Positions 27,507 to 36,703 are shown, counted from the stretch's first letter. The stretch is DNA of 64,000 nucleotides from Salinarimonas rosea DSM 21201 (GCF_000429045.1 NZ_AUBC01000010.1:124001-188000); one strand, 5' to 3'. The notes: a model not told the origin generated them from the letters alone. Numbers and translations are program-made.

Positions 27507-28655
27507 ATGGCCGACACCGAGGCCGGATCCGCCGACACCCTGGCGCAGACGCCGCTCCACGGCCGGCACGCCGCCGCGGGGGCGCGCCTCGTGCCCTTCG
27601 CCGGCTACGCCATGCCGGTGCAGTACCCCACCGGCATCCTCGCCGAGCACCTCTGGACGCGCTCCCAGGCGGGCCTGTTCGACGTCTCCCACATGGGCCA
27701 GGCGACCCTCGTCGGGCCCGATCACGAGACGACGGCGCGTGCGCTCGAGACGCTGGTGCCCGCCGCGATCCTCGAGCTCGCGCCGGGCCAGCAGCGCTAC
27801 ACCCAGCTCCTCACCGACGAGGGCGGCATCCTCGACGACCTGATGGTCTCGCGTCCGCTCGCGGATGCGGACCAGGGCAAGCTCCACCTCGTGGTCAACG
27901 CCGGCACCAAGGAGGGCGACTACGCCCACATGGCCGCGCGGCTGCCCCCGAACGTGCGCCTCGAGCGGCACGACGACCGCGCGCTCCTCGCGCTCCAGGG
28001 TCCGGCCGCCGAGGCGGTGATGGCGGACGCGGGTGCGGCCGACGCCGTCGCGCTGACCTTCATGCGCACTGCCCGCGTCGTGCTGCACGGGCACGACGTC
28101 GCCGTCTCGCGCTCGGGCTACACGGGCGAGGACGGCTGGGAGATCTCGGTCCGCGCCGCCGACGCGCCCGCCTTGTGGGACGCGCTCCTCGCCGACGACC
28201 GGGTCAAGCCGATCGGGCTCGGCGCGCGCGATTCCCTGCGGCTCGAGGCCGGCCTGTGCCTCTACGGCCACGACATCGACACGACGACGAGTCCGGTCGA
28301 GGCGGGGCTCGTCTGGTCGATCCAGAAGCGCCGCCGCGTCGAGGGCGGGTTCCCGGGCGCCGCGCGCATCCAGCGCGAGCTCGCCGAGGGGCCCGCGCGC
28401 AAGCGCATCGGCATTGCGCTCGAGGGCCGCGCGCCGGCGCGCGAGGGCGCGCCGATCACGACGCCGGACGGGGAGGGCGTCGGCATCGTCACCTCGGGCG
28501 GCTTCGGGCCGAGCGTCGAGCGGCCGATCGTCATGGGCTACGTGACGCCGGAGGCGGCGGAGGTGGGGACTGCGCTGCACTGCGTCGTGCGCGGCAAGCC
28601 GCTCGTCGGCCTCGTCGTGCCGCTGCCCTTCACGCCCGCCCGCTTCAAGCGCTGA
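27507..28655 (+). CDS. gcvT: glycine cleavage system T protein (aminomethyltransferase)
   Basis: 382 residues, normal size. It transfers the methylene group from the aminomethyl-lipoyl H protein to tetrahydrofolate and releases ammonia. Visible signatures: LFDVSHMGQ, the folate-site Asp region (LDDLMVSR), SRSGYTGEDGWEIS, GLGARDSLRLEAGLCLYG and the C-terminal GYVTPE. The start follows GAGAGGCACCC. Controlled by the upstream glycine riboswitch; gcvH follows after 30 bases. Confidence 0.97.
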   Translation: MADTEAGSADTLAQTPLHGRHAAAGARLVPFAGYAMPVQYPTGILAEHLWTRSQAGLFDVSHMGQATLVGPDHETTARALETLVPAAILELAPGQQRYTQLLTDEGGILDDLMVSRPLADADQGKLHLVVNAGTKEGDYAHMAARLPPNVRLERHDDRALLALQGPAAEAVMADAGAADAVALTFMRTARVVLHGHDVAVSRSGYTGEDGWEISVRAADAPALWDALLADDRVKPIGLGARDSLRLEAGLCLYGHDIDTTTSPVEAGLVWSIQKRRRVEGGFPGAARIQRELAEGPARKRIGIALEGRAPAREGAPITTPDGEGVGIVTSGGFGPSVERPIVMGYVTPEAAEVGTALHCVVRGKPLVGLVVPLPFTPARFKR

Positions 28656-28685
28656 GATCGTCGAGAGCCGCATCAGGAGGCCGTC

Positions 28686-29060
28686 ATGACCGTTCGCTAC
28701 ACCAAGGACCACGAATACATCCGAGTCGACGGCGACGTCGGCACGGTGGGCATCACCGACTACGCGCAGGGCCAGCTCGGCGACGTCGTCTACGTCGAGC
28801 TTCCCGAGGTCGGAAAGACGATCGCAAAGGGTGGCGAGGCGGCGGTGGTCGAGAGCGTCAAGGCCGCCTCCGAGGTCTACGCTCCGGTCTCGGGCGAGGT
28901 CGTCGCGGTCAACGGCGATCTCGAGGGCGCGCCCGCCGCCATCAACGAGGATCCGCTCGGGGCGGGCTGGTTCGTGAAGCTCAAGCTCGCGGACCCCTCC
29001 GAGCTCGACGCCCTGATGAGCGAGGCCGACTACGAGGCCTATGTGACGTCGATCGGCTGA
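28686..29060 (+). CDS. gcvH: glycine cleavage system H protein
   Basis: 124 residues. The lipoyl-lysine motif is [12 protein letters not shown], with Lys59 as the attachment site, and the flanking [19 protein letters not shown] and GEVVAVN segments give the lipoyl-domain fold. It shuttles the aminomethyl and hydrogen intermediates between P, T and L proteins. AGGAGG precedes the ATG. The next gene is an OsmC protein only 11 bases downstream, rather than gcvP. Confidence 0.97.
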   Translation: MTVRYTKDHEYIRVDGDVGTVGITDYAQGQLGDVVYVELPEVGKTIAKGGEAAVVESVKAASEVYAPVSGEVVAVNGDLEGAPAAINEDPLGAGWFVKLKLADPSELDALMSEADYEAYVTSIG

Positions 29061-29071
29061 GGGAGGCGGGA

Positions 29072-29566
29072 TTGGCCGAGGGTGGCGGGCACCTCTACAC
29101 GGCGACGATCCGTTGGGCGCGCGAGGGTGGCGACTTCCTCGGCGCGGCCTACGATCGCGGCCACACCTGGGCGTTCGACGGCGGCATCACCGTGCCGGCC
29201 TCGTCCTCCCCGCTCGTCGTGCCGCTGCCGCATTCGCGGGAGAACGCGGTCGACCCGGAGGAGGCCTTCGTCGCCGCCATCGCCAGCTGCCACATGCTCG
29301 TCTTCCTCTCGATCGCGGCGAAGAAGCGCTTCCTCGTCGAGCGCTACGAGGACGTGGCGCGCGGCGTGATGACGCCGAACGCGGCCGGCAAGCTCTGGGT
29401 CTCGCGCGTCGTGCTCGACCCCGCGATCGACTGGGCCGGCGAGCGCCGGCCCGACCCGGCGACCATCGCCGCCATGCATCACCTCACGCACCGCGAGTGC
29501 TTCATCGCGAACTCGGTCAGGACCGAGATCGTGGTCGCGGGCGTGGACGACACCTCTTCCCACTGA
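29072..29566 (+). CDS. OsmC family peroxiredoxin inside the gcv operon
   Basis: 164 residues from a TTG at 29072, with a strong site (GGGAGGCGGGA) directly ahead. The two redox cysteines of the OsmC/Ohr family are present (AAIASCHMLVFL and HRECFIANSV), with the catalytic Arg/Glu context around NAVDPEEAFVAAIA. The protein should reduce organic or fatty-acid hydroperoxides using lipoyl or thiol donors. It sits 11 bases after gcvH and 15 bases before gcvPA on the same strand, so it is transcribed under the glycine riboswitch. Some OsmC/Ohr enzymes use lipoyl proteins as reductants, which could explain the position; that link is inferred. Confidence 0.9.
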   Translation: MAEGGGHLYTATIRWAREGGDFLGAAYDRGHTWAFDGGITVPASSSPLVVPLPHSRENAVDPEEAFVAAIASCHMLVFLSIAAKKRFLVERYEDVARGVMTPNAAGKLWVSRVVLDPAIDWAGERRPDPATIAAMHHLTHRECFIANSVRTEIVVAGVDDTSSH

Positions 29567-29581
29567 CGAGACGGCCAGCCG

Positions 29582-30925
29582 ATGCGCTACCTCCCGCTTT
29601 CCCCCGACGACCGCGCCGAGATGCTCGCCAAGGTGGGCGTCTCGCACATCGACGACCTCTTCGTCGACGTGCCCTCCGACAAGCTGCTCACCGAGCCCGT
29701 CGACCTGCCGCGCCGCAAGGGGGAGCTCGAGGTCGAGCGTATCCTCGGGCGCATGGCCGCGCGCAACGTGCCCGCGTCGTCCGTGCCCTTCTTCGTGGGC
29801 GCCGGCGCCTACAAGCACCACGTCCCGGCCTCGGTGGACCATCTGATCCAGCGCTCGGAATTCCTGACGAGCTACACGCCCTACCAGCCCGAGATCGCCC
29901 AGGGCACGCTGCAATACCTGTTCGAGTTCCAGACGCAGGTCGCGGCGCTCACCGGCATGGATGTGGCCAACGCCTCCATGTACGACGGCTCCACCGCCGC
30001 CGGCGAGGCGGTGCTGATGGCGCACCGGGTGACGAAGCGCAACAAGGCGATCCTGTCGGGCGGCCTCCACCCGCAATACGCCGAGGTGATCGAGACCCTC
30101 TCCGAGATGGCGAACGACCGGGTCGAGCGCCTGGCGCCGGACGTCACCGCGGCCGAGGACATCGTCTCGCGCATCGACAAGGAGACGTCCTGCGTCGTCG
30201 TGCAGACCCCCGACGTGTTCGGCAACCTGCGCGACCTGCGCAAGATCGCCGACGCGGCGCATGCGAACGGCGCGCTGCTCATCGCGGTCTTCACCGAGGT
30301 CGTGTCGCTCGGCCTGGTCGCGCCGCCGGGCGCCATGGGTGCGGACATCGTGGTGGGCGAGGGGCAGTCGATCGGCAACGCGCTGAACTTCGGCGGGCCG
30401 TATGTCGGCCTCTTCGCCGCGCGGCAGAAGCACGTGCGCCAGATGCCCGGGCGCCTGTGCGGCGAGACGGTGGACGCGGAAGGCCGCCGCGGCTTCGTCC
30501 TGACGCTCTCGACCCGCGAGCAGCACATCCGCCGCGACAAGGCGACGTCGAACATCTGCACCAATTCCGGCCTCTGCTGCCTCGCCTTCACCATCCACAT
30601 GACGCTGCTCGGCCAGACCGGCCTCCAGCGTCTGGCGCGGATCAACCACGCCAATGCCGTGAAGCTCGCCGACAGGCTCGCCGGCGTGCCGGGGGTGGAG
30701 GTCGTCAACGAGGCCTTCTTCAACGAGATCACGCTGAAGCTGGCGAAGCCGGCGGCCGCGGTGGTCGAGCGCCTCGCGGGCGAGGGCGTGCTGGCCGGCG
30801 TGCCCTACTCGCGGCTCGCGCCGCAGGCGGGGCTCGACGACCTGCTGCTCGTCGCCTCGACGGAGGTGAACACGGACGAGGATCGCAACGCGCTGGTCGA
30901 CGGGCTGAAGGGGGCGCTCGGATGA
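29582..30925 (+). CDS. gcvPA: glycine dehydrogenase (decarboxylating) subunit 1
   Basis: 447 residues, the N-terminal half of the split P protein. Markers are [52 protein letters not shown] and [19 protein letters not shown]. Together with subunit 2 it decarboxylates glycine and loads the aminomethyl group on GcvH. GcvPA does not bind PLP itself. A foldback repeat follows the stop within 15 bases and separates it from gcvPB. Confidence 0.97.
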   Translation: MRYLPLSPDDRAEMLAKVGVSHIDDLFVDVPSDKLLTEPVDLPRRKGELEVERILGRMAARNVPASSVPFFVGAGAYKHHVPASVDHLIQRSEFLTSYTPYQPEIAQGTLQYLFEFQTQVAALTGMDVANASMYDGSTAAGEAVLMAHRVTKRNKAILSGGLHPQYAEVIETLSEMANDRVERLAPDVTAAEDIVSRIDKETSCVVVQTPDVFGNLRDLRKIADAAHANGALLIAVFTEVVSLGLVAPPGAMGADIVVGEGQSIGNALNFGGPYVGLFAARQKHVRQMPGRLCGETVDAEGRRGFVLTLSTREQHIRRDKATSNICTNSGLCCLAFTIHMTLLGQTGLQRLARINHANAVKLADRLAGVPGVEVVNEAFFNEITLKLAKPAAAVVERLAGEGVLAGVPYSRLAPQAGLDDLLLVASTEVNTDEDRNALVDGLKGALG

Positions 30926-30939
30926 GGGCCGCCGCCCTG

Positions 30940-31084
30940 TCCCTCCCTGTAGGGGAGGGGACGGCTCGCGCAGCGAGCCAGGGGTGGGGTCCGGCAGCCG
31001 GTCTCGGCTTCGCCGAACGCGCGTCCCGCGCGCCCCATCCGTCACCGCGCTTCGCGCGGCGCCACCTTCCCCTACAGGGAAGGA
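30940..31084. repeat. foldback repeat, shortened copy inside the gcv operon
   Basis: About 145 bp. The left end (30940-30960) is a variant terminus CCTCCCTGTAGGGGAGG; the right end (31062-31084) matches the family terminus CCACC-TTCCCCTACAGGGAAGG. The interior has GCGCCCCATCCGTCACCG as in copies 1 and 2. It fills the gap between gcvPA and gcvPB and could form a long mRNA hairpin in the middle of the operon message. No gene lies in 30926-31130. Confidence 0.8.
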
Positions 31085-31130
31085 AAAAGGTCGCCCTCGC
31101 ACACACGCTTTCCCATTACGGAGCCCTCTC

Positions 31131-32708
31131 ATGCTGAACCGTCAGGGACGTCCCACCGCCGCCGGCTCGGCCGAGAGCGCCGAGAGCGCGGGCACCTTCA
31201 CCGGCAATCGCGCCCTCATGCAGGAGGAGGCGCTCTCCTTCGAGATCGGGCGATACGACGTCACCGGCGTCGACCTCGACGAGCCCGAGGACTTCGCGCC
31301 GCGCCTCGGCGGGCTGGCGCGCGAGGGCGAGATCGGCATCCCCGCGCTCTCCGAGCCGGAGACGATGCGCCACTTCGTCAAGCTCAGCCAGAAGAACTAC
31401 GGCATCGACACCGGCCTCTTCCCGCTCGGCTCGTGCACGATGAAGCACAATGCCCGGCTCAACGAGAAGATGGCGCGGCTGCCGGGCTTCTCCGACGTGC
31501 ACCCGCTCCAGCCGGTCTCGACCGTGCCCGGCGCGCTCGCGCTGATGGACGAGCTCGCCCGCTACCTCGTGACGCTGACCGGCATGACCACGGTGGCGCT
31601 CTCGCCCAAGGCCGGCGCGCACGGCGAATTGTGCGGGATGATGGCGATCAAGGCCGCCATCGACGCCAAGGGCGAGGGCGAGACGCGCACGGTCGTTCTC
31701 GTTCCCGAGAGCGCCCACGGCACCAACCCGGCGACCGCGGCGCTGCTCGGCTTCACCGTGCGCGAGGTGCCCGCGGCCGACGACGGCACGGTGCGCGTCG
31801 AGGCGGTGAAGGAGCTCCTCGGCCCCGAGGTCGCGGCGATCATGCTGACGAACCCCAACACCTGCGGCCTGTTCGAGCCGCAGATCGTGGAGATCGCGGA
31901 CGCGCTCCACGAGGTCGGCGCCTACTTCTACTGCGACGGCGCGAACTTCAACGCCATCGTCGGCAAGGCGCGGCCGGGGGACCTCGGCGTCGACGCCATG
32001 CACATCAACCTGCACAAGACCTTCTCGACGCCCCACGGCGGCGGCGGGCCTGGCTCGGGCCCGGTGGTGCTGTCGCAGCGGCTCGCGCCCTACGCGCCGG
32101 TGCCGTTCATCACGGAAGGAGCCGACGGCGCGCTGACGCTGGTCGAGCACGAGAGCGCCGTCGTGGACGGCGCGCCCTTCGGGCGGATCACCGCGTTCCA
32201 CGGCCAGATGGGCATGTACGTGCGCGCGCTCGCCTACATGCTCTCGCACGGCTCGGACGGCATGAAGCAGGCCTCCGAGGACGCGGTGCTGAACGCGAAC
32301 TACATTCGCGCCGGCCTCGTCGACCTGATGAGCCTGCCCTTCCCGGACCACCCGTCCATGCACGAGGTGCTGTTCGACGACGAGTGGCTGAAGGACACCG
32401 GGGTCTCCACCCTCGATTTCGCCAAGGCGATGATCGACGAGGGCTACCACCCGATGACGATGTACTTCCCCCTCGTCGTCCATGGCGCCATGCTGATCGA
32501 GCCGACGGAGAGCGAATCGAAGGCCTCGCTGGACCTGTTCATCGCGGCCCTGCGGGACCTCGCCATGGCGGCGACGGCGGGCGAGACGGCGCGCTTCTCC
32601 GGCGCGCCCTACCACGCGCCGCGCCGGCGCCTCGACGAGACTCGCGCGGCGCGCCAGCCCATCCTGCGCTGGACCCCGCCGCAGCCGGTGCGCGAAGCCG
32701 CGGAGTGA
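31131..32708 (+). CDS. gcvPB: glycine dehydrogenase (decarboxylating) subunit 2
   Basis: 525 residues from ATG 31131, with GGAG 8 bases upstream; the frame reaches back to 30984 only through the repeat. The PLP-lysine lies in HINLHKTFSTPHGGGGPGSG. Other markers are GIDTGLFPLGSCTMKHN, HPLQP, ALSPKAGAHGELCGM and MLTNPNTCGLFE. This is the catalytic C-terminal half of the P protein. The chain is complete, so the repeat insertion upstream has not damaged it. Confidence 0.97.
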   Translation: MLNRQGRPTAAGSAESAESAGTFTGNRALMQEEALSFEIGRYDVTGVDLDEPEDFAPRLGGLAREGEIGIPALSEPETMRHFVKLSQKNYGIDTGLFPLGSCTMKHNARLNEKMARLPGFSDVHPLQPVSTVPGALALMDELARYLVTLTGMTTVALSPKAGAHGELCGMMAIKAAIDAKGEGETRTVVLVPESAHGTNPATAALLGFTVREVPAADDGTVRVEAVKELLGPEVAAIMLTNPNTCGLFEPQIVEIADALHEVGAYFYCDGANFNAIVGKARPGDLGVDAMHINLHKTFSTPHGGGGPGSGPVVLSQRLAPYAPVPFITEGADGALTLVEHESAVVDGAPFGRITAFHGQMGMYVRALAYMLSHGSDGMKQASEDAVLNANYIRAGLVDLMSLPFPDHPSMHEVLFDDEWLKDTGVSTLDFAKAMIDEGYHPMTMYFPLVVHGAMLIEPTESESKASLDLFIAALRDLAMAATAGETARFSGAPYHAPRRRLDETRAARQPILRWTPPQPVREAAE

Positions 32709-32742
32709 TGACAGCGGCCGGCGCGTCTGGGAGGATCGCCCG

Positions 32743-33315
32743 ATGACGCGCCGATTCGACCTCCTCGTCGCAGCCCTGCTCGTCGCCGCGCCCGCCACGG
32801 CTCAGGAGAGCGCCTATACGACGCTCGCCTACGACGCTTGCCTGACGCTGGATGCGCCCGAGCCGGGCGAGCCCGCGGAGTGGGTTGTGCTCGAATGCGA
32901 GGGCTGGGGCGACTATCCCGTGATCGTGCGCGATTCCGACGGGCGGATGAGCCTCGCCTACGGCTTCGCGCCGGAGGAGCTGCCCTGGACGAGCTTCCAA
33001 AGCTTCAACCGCGTCCACGACACGATCGAGTGGCGGCTGCGCGAGGGCCGGCCCTTCGCGACTGTCCACCGCTGGCTCGTCTCGGATCTAGAGGGCGGCG
33101 AGCGCCAGGTGCTCGTCGTCTCGCGCGTCTGGCAGCCGGACAGCGCACCCGGCTGCCGCGTCGGCTTCGTCGACGCGCAGGCGAACCCCGACGCCAACGT
33201 GCTCGCCCGCGACGTGGCCGACCGGCTGGCGCTGGGCTTCATGTGCGGCGAGGAGGAGCCGCGCTGGCACGGCGCGACGACGGCGCGCACGCCGACGCCG
33301 ATCTCGGCGCCTTGA
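32743..33315 (+). CDS. secreted hypothetical protein, 190 aa
   Basis: 190 residues with a clear signal peptide (FDLLVAALLVAAPATAQ, cleavage after ~residue 21). The mature part has four cysteines (YDACLTL, VLECEGW, PGCRVGF and FMCGEE) that could form two disulphides, and aromatic-rich strands (WGDYPVIVRD, SFQSFNRVHDTIEWRL). No family recognised with confidence; it resembles DUF1176-like periplasmic proteins only in general layout. It follows gcvPB by 34 bases on the same strand, but its relation to glycine metabolism is unknown. Confidence 0.75.
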   Translation: MTRRFDLLVAALLVAAPATAQESAYTTLAYDACLTLDAPEPGEPAEWVVLECEGWGDYPVIVRDSDGRMSLAYGFAPEELPWTSFQSFNRVHDTIEWRLREGRPFATVHRWLVSDLEGGERQVLVVSRVWQPDSAPGCRVGFVDAQANPDANVLARDVADRLALGFMCGEEEPRWHGATTARTPTPISAP

Positions 33316-33368
33316 GCTTCGGAGCGCCACCGGGCGGCCATCGGCTCTTTCCGCGCCTGCGCCAGCGG

Positions 33369-33983
33369 TCAGCCGCCGACGAGAAGAGCGATGCCCACGA
33401 TGACGAGGATCGCCGCCGCGAGCAGGGTCAGGGCCCGGCCCGCGGCGGGGCCGACCATCACGCCGGCGCGCGCTGCCGCATAGGCGTAGGCGAGCTTCAC
33501 GCCGCCAACGGAGACGGCGATGACCACGACGAGGAGCGCGGCCTCGCCGGGGCCGATGCGCGCGAGATCGACGAAGCCCGGCAGGAAGCCGAGGTAGAAC
33601 AGCACGGCCTTCTGGTCCGCGAGCGTGATCGCGAGGCCGGCCGAGAAGCTCGCCGCCCGGCCCGGGCTCTCGGGCGGCGCGGTCGCTGCCGGTCCCCTCC
33701 ACGCCGATCGGGCGAGGGCGATGCCGACGAGGATGACGTAGGCGGCGCCCACCCAGCGGATCAGCCCGGCCCAGTCCCCGAGCGCGCTCTTCAGCAGCGC
33801 GAGCCCGAACAGCGCCACCAGCAGCCAGACCACGTCGCCGGCGACGACGCCGAGCGCGGTGGCCGCGCCCTGCGCGAACCCGCCGGCGGCGGCGCGTGCG
33901 GAGACGGCGAGCACGCTCGCGCTCGGCATGGCGGCAAGCACCGCCATCGCCGCAAACAGTGCCGCGAGGCCGCCGACCGTCAT
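33369..33983 (-). CDS. LysE family amino acid exporter
   Basis: 204 residues with about six membrane helices. The N-terminal segment (AVLAAMPSASVLAVSARAAAGGFAQGAATALGVV) is the LysE/RhtB signature, with a second hydrophobic cluster AYVILVGIALARSAW. The family exports basic or neutral amino acids or homoserine lactones. The substrate is not predictable. Convergent with the secreted protein gene. The upstream gene on the same strand is the epimerase, 141 bases away. Confidence 0.9.
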   Translation of the reverse strand: MTVGGLAALFAAMAVLAAMPSASVLAVSARAAAGGFAQGAATALGVVAGDVVWLLVALFGLALLKSALGDWAGLIRWVGAAYVILVGIALARSAWRGPAATAPPESPGRAASFSAGLAITLADQKAVLFYLGFLPGFVDLARIGPGEAALLVVVIAVSVGGVKLAYAYAAARAGVMVGPAAGRALTLLAAAILVIVGIALLVGG

Positions 33984-34124
33984 CGGGCGCGCCGTCGCCG
34001 GCGGGTCTCAGTCTTGCGCCTCATCGCGGTTCGCCTCCCTGCCTGCCGGTGACAGTGCAGCGGAGCCGCAATCCACGGGCAAGGGGCGGGGAGGCATGGG
34101 AGAGCTGCGCTGTACGCGCGTGAG

Positions 34125-35042
34125 CTACCGAGCCGCGGTGGTGCCGGTCTCCTCCGTGGCCAGTGCCGCGAGCGCCCCGGCGAAGTCGTGGCGCGGCCGC
34201 CAGCCGAGGTCGCGGCGCGCGGCCGTGTTGTCGTAGACCCGGTCGAGCGTCGGGAACAGCCGCCAGCCGCGCGCGGCGTAGAGCCGTGCGCAGTCCGGGA
34301 ACAGCCGATGCACCACGCCGGCCGCGTCCCGTCGCAGCGCCGCCCGGTCCCCGGCGGCGAAGGGCGTCGTCGCCGAGACCACGTAGCGGGCGAAGCCGAG
34401 CGCGGGGGCACGCTCCAGCGCGGCGAAATGGGCGTCGACGGCGTCCTCCAGCGCGACGCGCCGGTTCAGCAGCTCGTTCGTGTGCAGGTTGGCGTCCGTG
34501 ATCCCGAGGCGTTCGCTCTGAGCGTCCGCGTCGGTGAAGAAGCGTGCGGTGCGAAGCACGATCGCGGGCAGGCCGGCTTCGCGGTGGAAGAGTGCGCACA
34601 GGTCCTCGGCGGCGTGCTTCGTCGCCCCGTAGATCGTCCGCGGCTCCGGGGCCGTCGCCTCGGTGACCCAGGCGGCCGGCGCGTCGGGCGGCGGCGTCAG
34701 GGCGGCGCCGTAGACGCTGGTGGTGCTGGTACAGACGAAGGCCGCAACGCCGGCGCGCACGGCCTCCTCGAGCAGCACGAGGGTGCCCGTGACGTTGACG
34801 TCGACGAAGTCCTGCTTCGAATGCGTCGCGAGCTGCGGCTTGTGCAGGGTGGCGGTGTGCAGCACGGCGCGCACGCCGGTCATCGCCGCGCGCACGAGCA
34901 TGCGATCGCCGATCGCACCGATGCGATCGGTCTCGGGCGAGGCGCGCAGGTCCAGCCCGATCCCCGTTTGACCCTGCGCCCGGAGGCGGCGCATCAGCGC
35001 CGTGCCGAGATGGCCGGCGCTGCCGGTGACCAGGATCGTCAT
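34125..35042 (-). CDS. NAD-dependent epimerase/dehydratase (extended SDR)
   Basis: 305 residues from MTILVTGSAGHLGTAL, the Rossmann TGxxGxxG motif; the upstream frame to 35135 is not needed. The catalytic Ser/Thr region is CTSTTSVYG and the Tyr-x-x-x-Lys pair is IYGATKHAAE. These place it among nucleotide-sugar epimerases and related oxidoreductases. The absence of sugar-cluster neighbours leaves the substrate open. The C-terminal part (TLDRVYDNTAARRDLGWRPRHDF) is typical of UDP-glucose-4-epimerase-like enzymes. It ends at the window's 34.1-kb intergenic space before the LysE gene. Confidence 0.9.
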   Translation of the reverse strand: MTILVTGSAGHLGTALMRRLRAQGQTGIGLDLRASPETDRIGAIGDRMLVRAAMTGVRAVLHTATLHKPQLATHSKQDFVDVNVTGTLVLLEEAVRAGVAAFVCTSTTSVYGAALTPPPDAPAAWVTEATAPEPRTIYGATKHAAEDLCALFHREAGLPAIVLRTARFFTDADAQSERLGITDANLHTNELLNRRVALEDAVDAHFAALERAPALGFARYVVSATTPFAAGDRAALRRDAAGVVHRLFPDCARLYAARGWRLFPTLDRVYDNTAARRDLGWRPRHDFAGALAALATEETGTTAAR

Positions 35043-35115
35043 GATGCGCGGCTCCGCGGATTGGTTCCGGGTCGAGTAGACCCGCCCCACGCGGCCCGCG
35101 CAACGTCCGCGCGTC

Positions 35116-35640
35116 TCAGAGCACCACCGGCCCACCTCCGCCGCCGGCGCCGCCGGTCGTCCGCCCGCCGCCCGTCGTCGTTCGCGCCCGCTGGTCGACG
35201 CGCAGGTTGTTCTGCACGTGCGTCACGCCGCCGGTGTCCTCGGCCAGGTCCTCGACGTAGCGCTTGTGCGGCCGGGCGGGCACGGTGCCTTCGAGCGTCA
35301 CCTCGCCGTCGCGGACATGGATCTCGATCGTCGAGGCGTCGATGTGCCGGTCCTCGGTGAGCCGCTCGGCGAGATCCTCCAGGATGCGCGCGTCCGAGCG
35401 GCGCCAGCCGCGCGGCCCGCGGCCGCGATGGCCCTCGTCGAAGCGGTCGCGGGGGAAGCGCTCGCGCGCAAACACCCGCTCCGGGTCGGGCGCGTCCTGG
35501 CCGGGCCCGACCACCTCGCGATAGTCGGCATAGCCGCCGCCGGAGCCGTAGCCGCCGGCGGAGGAGCCGATGTAGGAGCCCGTTCGGCGGGCGCGCCGGT
35601 CGCGCGCGCCCTCGTCGTCGTCGCCGCGTCCGCCCGCCAT
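35116..35640 (-). CDS. BON domain protein, second of a tandem pair
   Basis: 174 residues. The first ~80 are Arg/Gly/Tyr/Asp-rich and likely disordered (SYIGSSAGGYGSGGGYADYR). One BON domain occupies ~80-150 (SDARILEDLAERLTEDRHID, then VTLEGTVPARPHKRYVEDLA), followed by a Gly-rich tail. BON domains are thought to bind phospholipids or envelope surfaces and appear in osmotic stress proteins such as OsmY. It starts 3 bases after the end of the upstream BON gene, so the two form an operon. No signal peptide is visible, which is odd for an OsmY-like protein. Confidence 0.88.
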   Translation of the reverse strand: MAGGRGDDDEGARDRRARRTGSYIGSSAGGYGSGGGYADYREVVGPGQDAPDPERVFARERFPRDRFDEGHRGRGPRGWRRSDARILEDLAERLTEDRHIDASTIEIHVRDGEVTLEGTVPARPHKRYVEDLAEDTGGVTHVQNNLRVDQRARTTTGGGRTTGGAGGGGGPVVL

Positions 35641-35643
35641 GGC

Positions 35644-36594
35644 TCAGCGCTCCCCGGTGGTCCGGCCGGACCCGTGGGCCGTGCCGGTGTCGCCGATGCG
35701 GTCGCCGGTGCGCGGGCCGGTCGCCGGCTCCTCCGGCGGCTCGCGGCCGATGGAGCCGGGCTCGCGGGCGCCGGAGGCCTCGCCGAACGTGGTCCGGCCG
35801 CCCTCGGCATGGCGCACGACGCGCAGGTTGTTCTGGGTGTGCACAACGCCGGAGACCGCGTCGCAGACGTCCTCGGCGCGCCGCTTCATGGTGCGGCTCG
35901 CCACAGTGCCGTCGAGCGTGACCTCGCCGTTCTCGACGCGCACCGAGATCTCGCTCGCGTCGACGTGCGGGTCTTCCGTCAGGTGGTCGTGCACGTCCTC
36001 GGAGATGCGCGCGTCCGTGCGCCGGTAGTTGCGCGGGCCGCGGCCGCGGTAGTCCGGCTCCTGGTCGCGCCCCGTACGATGCGCGTCGGCGTCCTCTATC
36101 GACCCGCCCTGGCCGCGATAGAGCCCGCGATCGGGCCGGGCCTGATAGTCGCGGTAGTCGGCATAGGGGCCGCGCCGGGCGCTCGTGTAGCCGCGGTCGT
36201 AGTCGACGGCGTCCGCGCCGGAGCGGTAGCGCGGCTCGCCGCCTTCGCCGGCGCCGTAGCCGCGGCCCCGCCCGCCGCGAGGCGCCGGGCCGCCGCCGAC
36301 GCTCGAAAGCTCGCCCTCGTAGAAGGCCCGCATCGGCGTCGTGGTGCCGAGCTCGTCGCCGTAGTCGCCGTAATCGCCGTGGCGCTGGCTGTTCGGGTCG
36401 AACCCGACCCGGCCCATCGGCCCGGGCCGCTCGTTGCCGCGGCCGGACCGGCGCGTCGGCCGATCGTCGTCGTCCGGGTCGAACTCTTCGTAGCCGCGTC
36501 CGGTCATGCCGAAGCGGTCGCGCTCCGCCGGGTCGGTGGGCGGCAGCCGCCCGCCCGCGCCGGCGCCTGGATGCCGATCGCCGGGACCTCTCAT
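35644..36594 (-). CDS. BON domain protein, first of a tandem pair
   Basis: 316 residues from ATG 36594 with AGGAGAG upstream. The first ~190 residues are low complexity, rich in Arg, Gly, Asp, Tyr and Pro (e.g. RPTRRSGRGNERPGPMGR). The BON domain lies at ~190-265 (TDARISEDVHDHLTEDPHVD, VTLDGTVASRTMKRRAEDV, GVVHTQNNLRVV) and is closely similar to that of the downstream gene, so the pair arose by duplication. No signal peptide. An EcfG-like promoter 73 bases upstream suggests stress induction. Confidence 0.88.
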   Translation of the reverse strand: MRGPGDRHPGAGAGGRLPPTDPAERDRFGMTGRGYEEFDPDDDDRPTRRSGRGNERPGPMGRVGFDPNSQRHGDYGDYGDELGTTTPMRAFYEGELSSVGGGPAPRGGRGRGYGAGEGGEPRYRSGADAVDYDRGYTSARRGPYADYRDYQARPDRGLYRGQGGSIEDADAHRTGRDQEPDYRGRGPRNYRRTDARISEDVHDHLTEDPHVDASEISVRVENGEVTLDGTVASRTMKRRAEDVCDAVSGVVHTQNNLRVVRHAEGGRTTFGEASGAREPGSIGREPPEEPATGPRTGDRIGDTGTAHGSGRTTGER

Positions 36595-36667
36595 GGCGCT
36601 CTCCTGTCGCTGGCCCGCGCGCGACCCTCCGCGGTCCACCGCGGGCGTGAACCATGCGTATCGGCCG

Positions 36668-36693
36668 AACCCGTGCTGCCGGCGCGTGGTTCC
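36668..36693 (-). promoter_or_regulatory. EcfG-like promoter upstream of the BON operon
   Basis: Minus strand GGAAC-N17-GGTT: exact -35 element, correct spacing, one mismatch in the -10 CGTT. The -10 is 73 bases from the first BON gene. BON/OsmY-type genes are frequent members of the alphaproteobacterial general stress regulon. The site overlaps the end region of the ThpR gene's downstream gap. Confidence 0.55.
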
Positions 36694-36703
36694 GTGATCC
36701 CGG

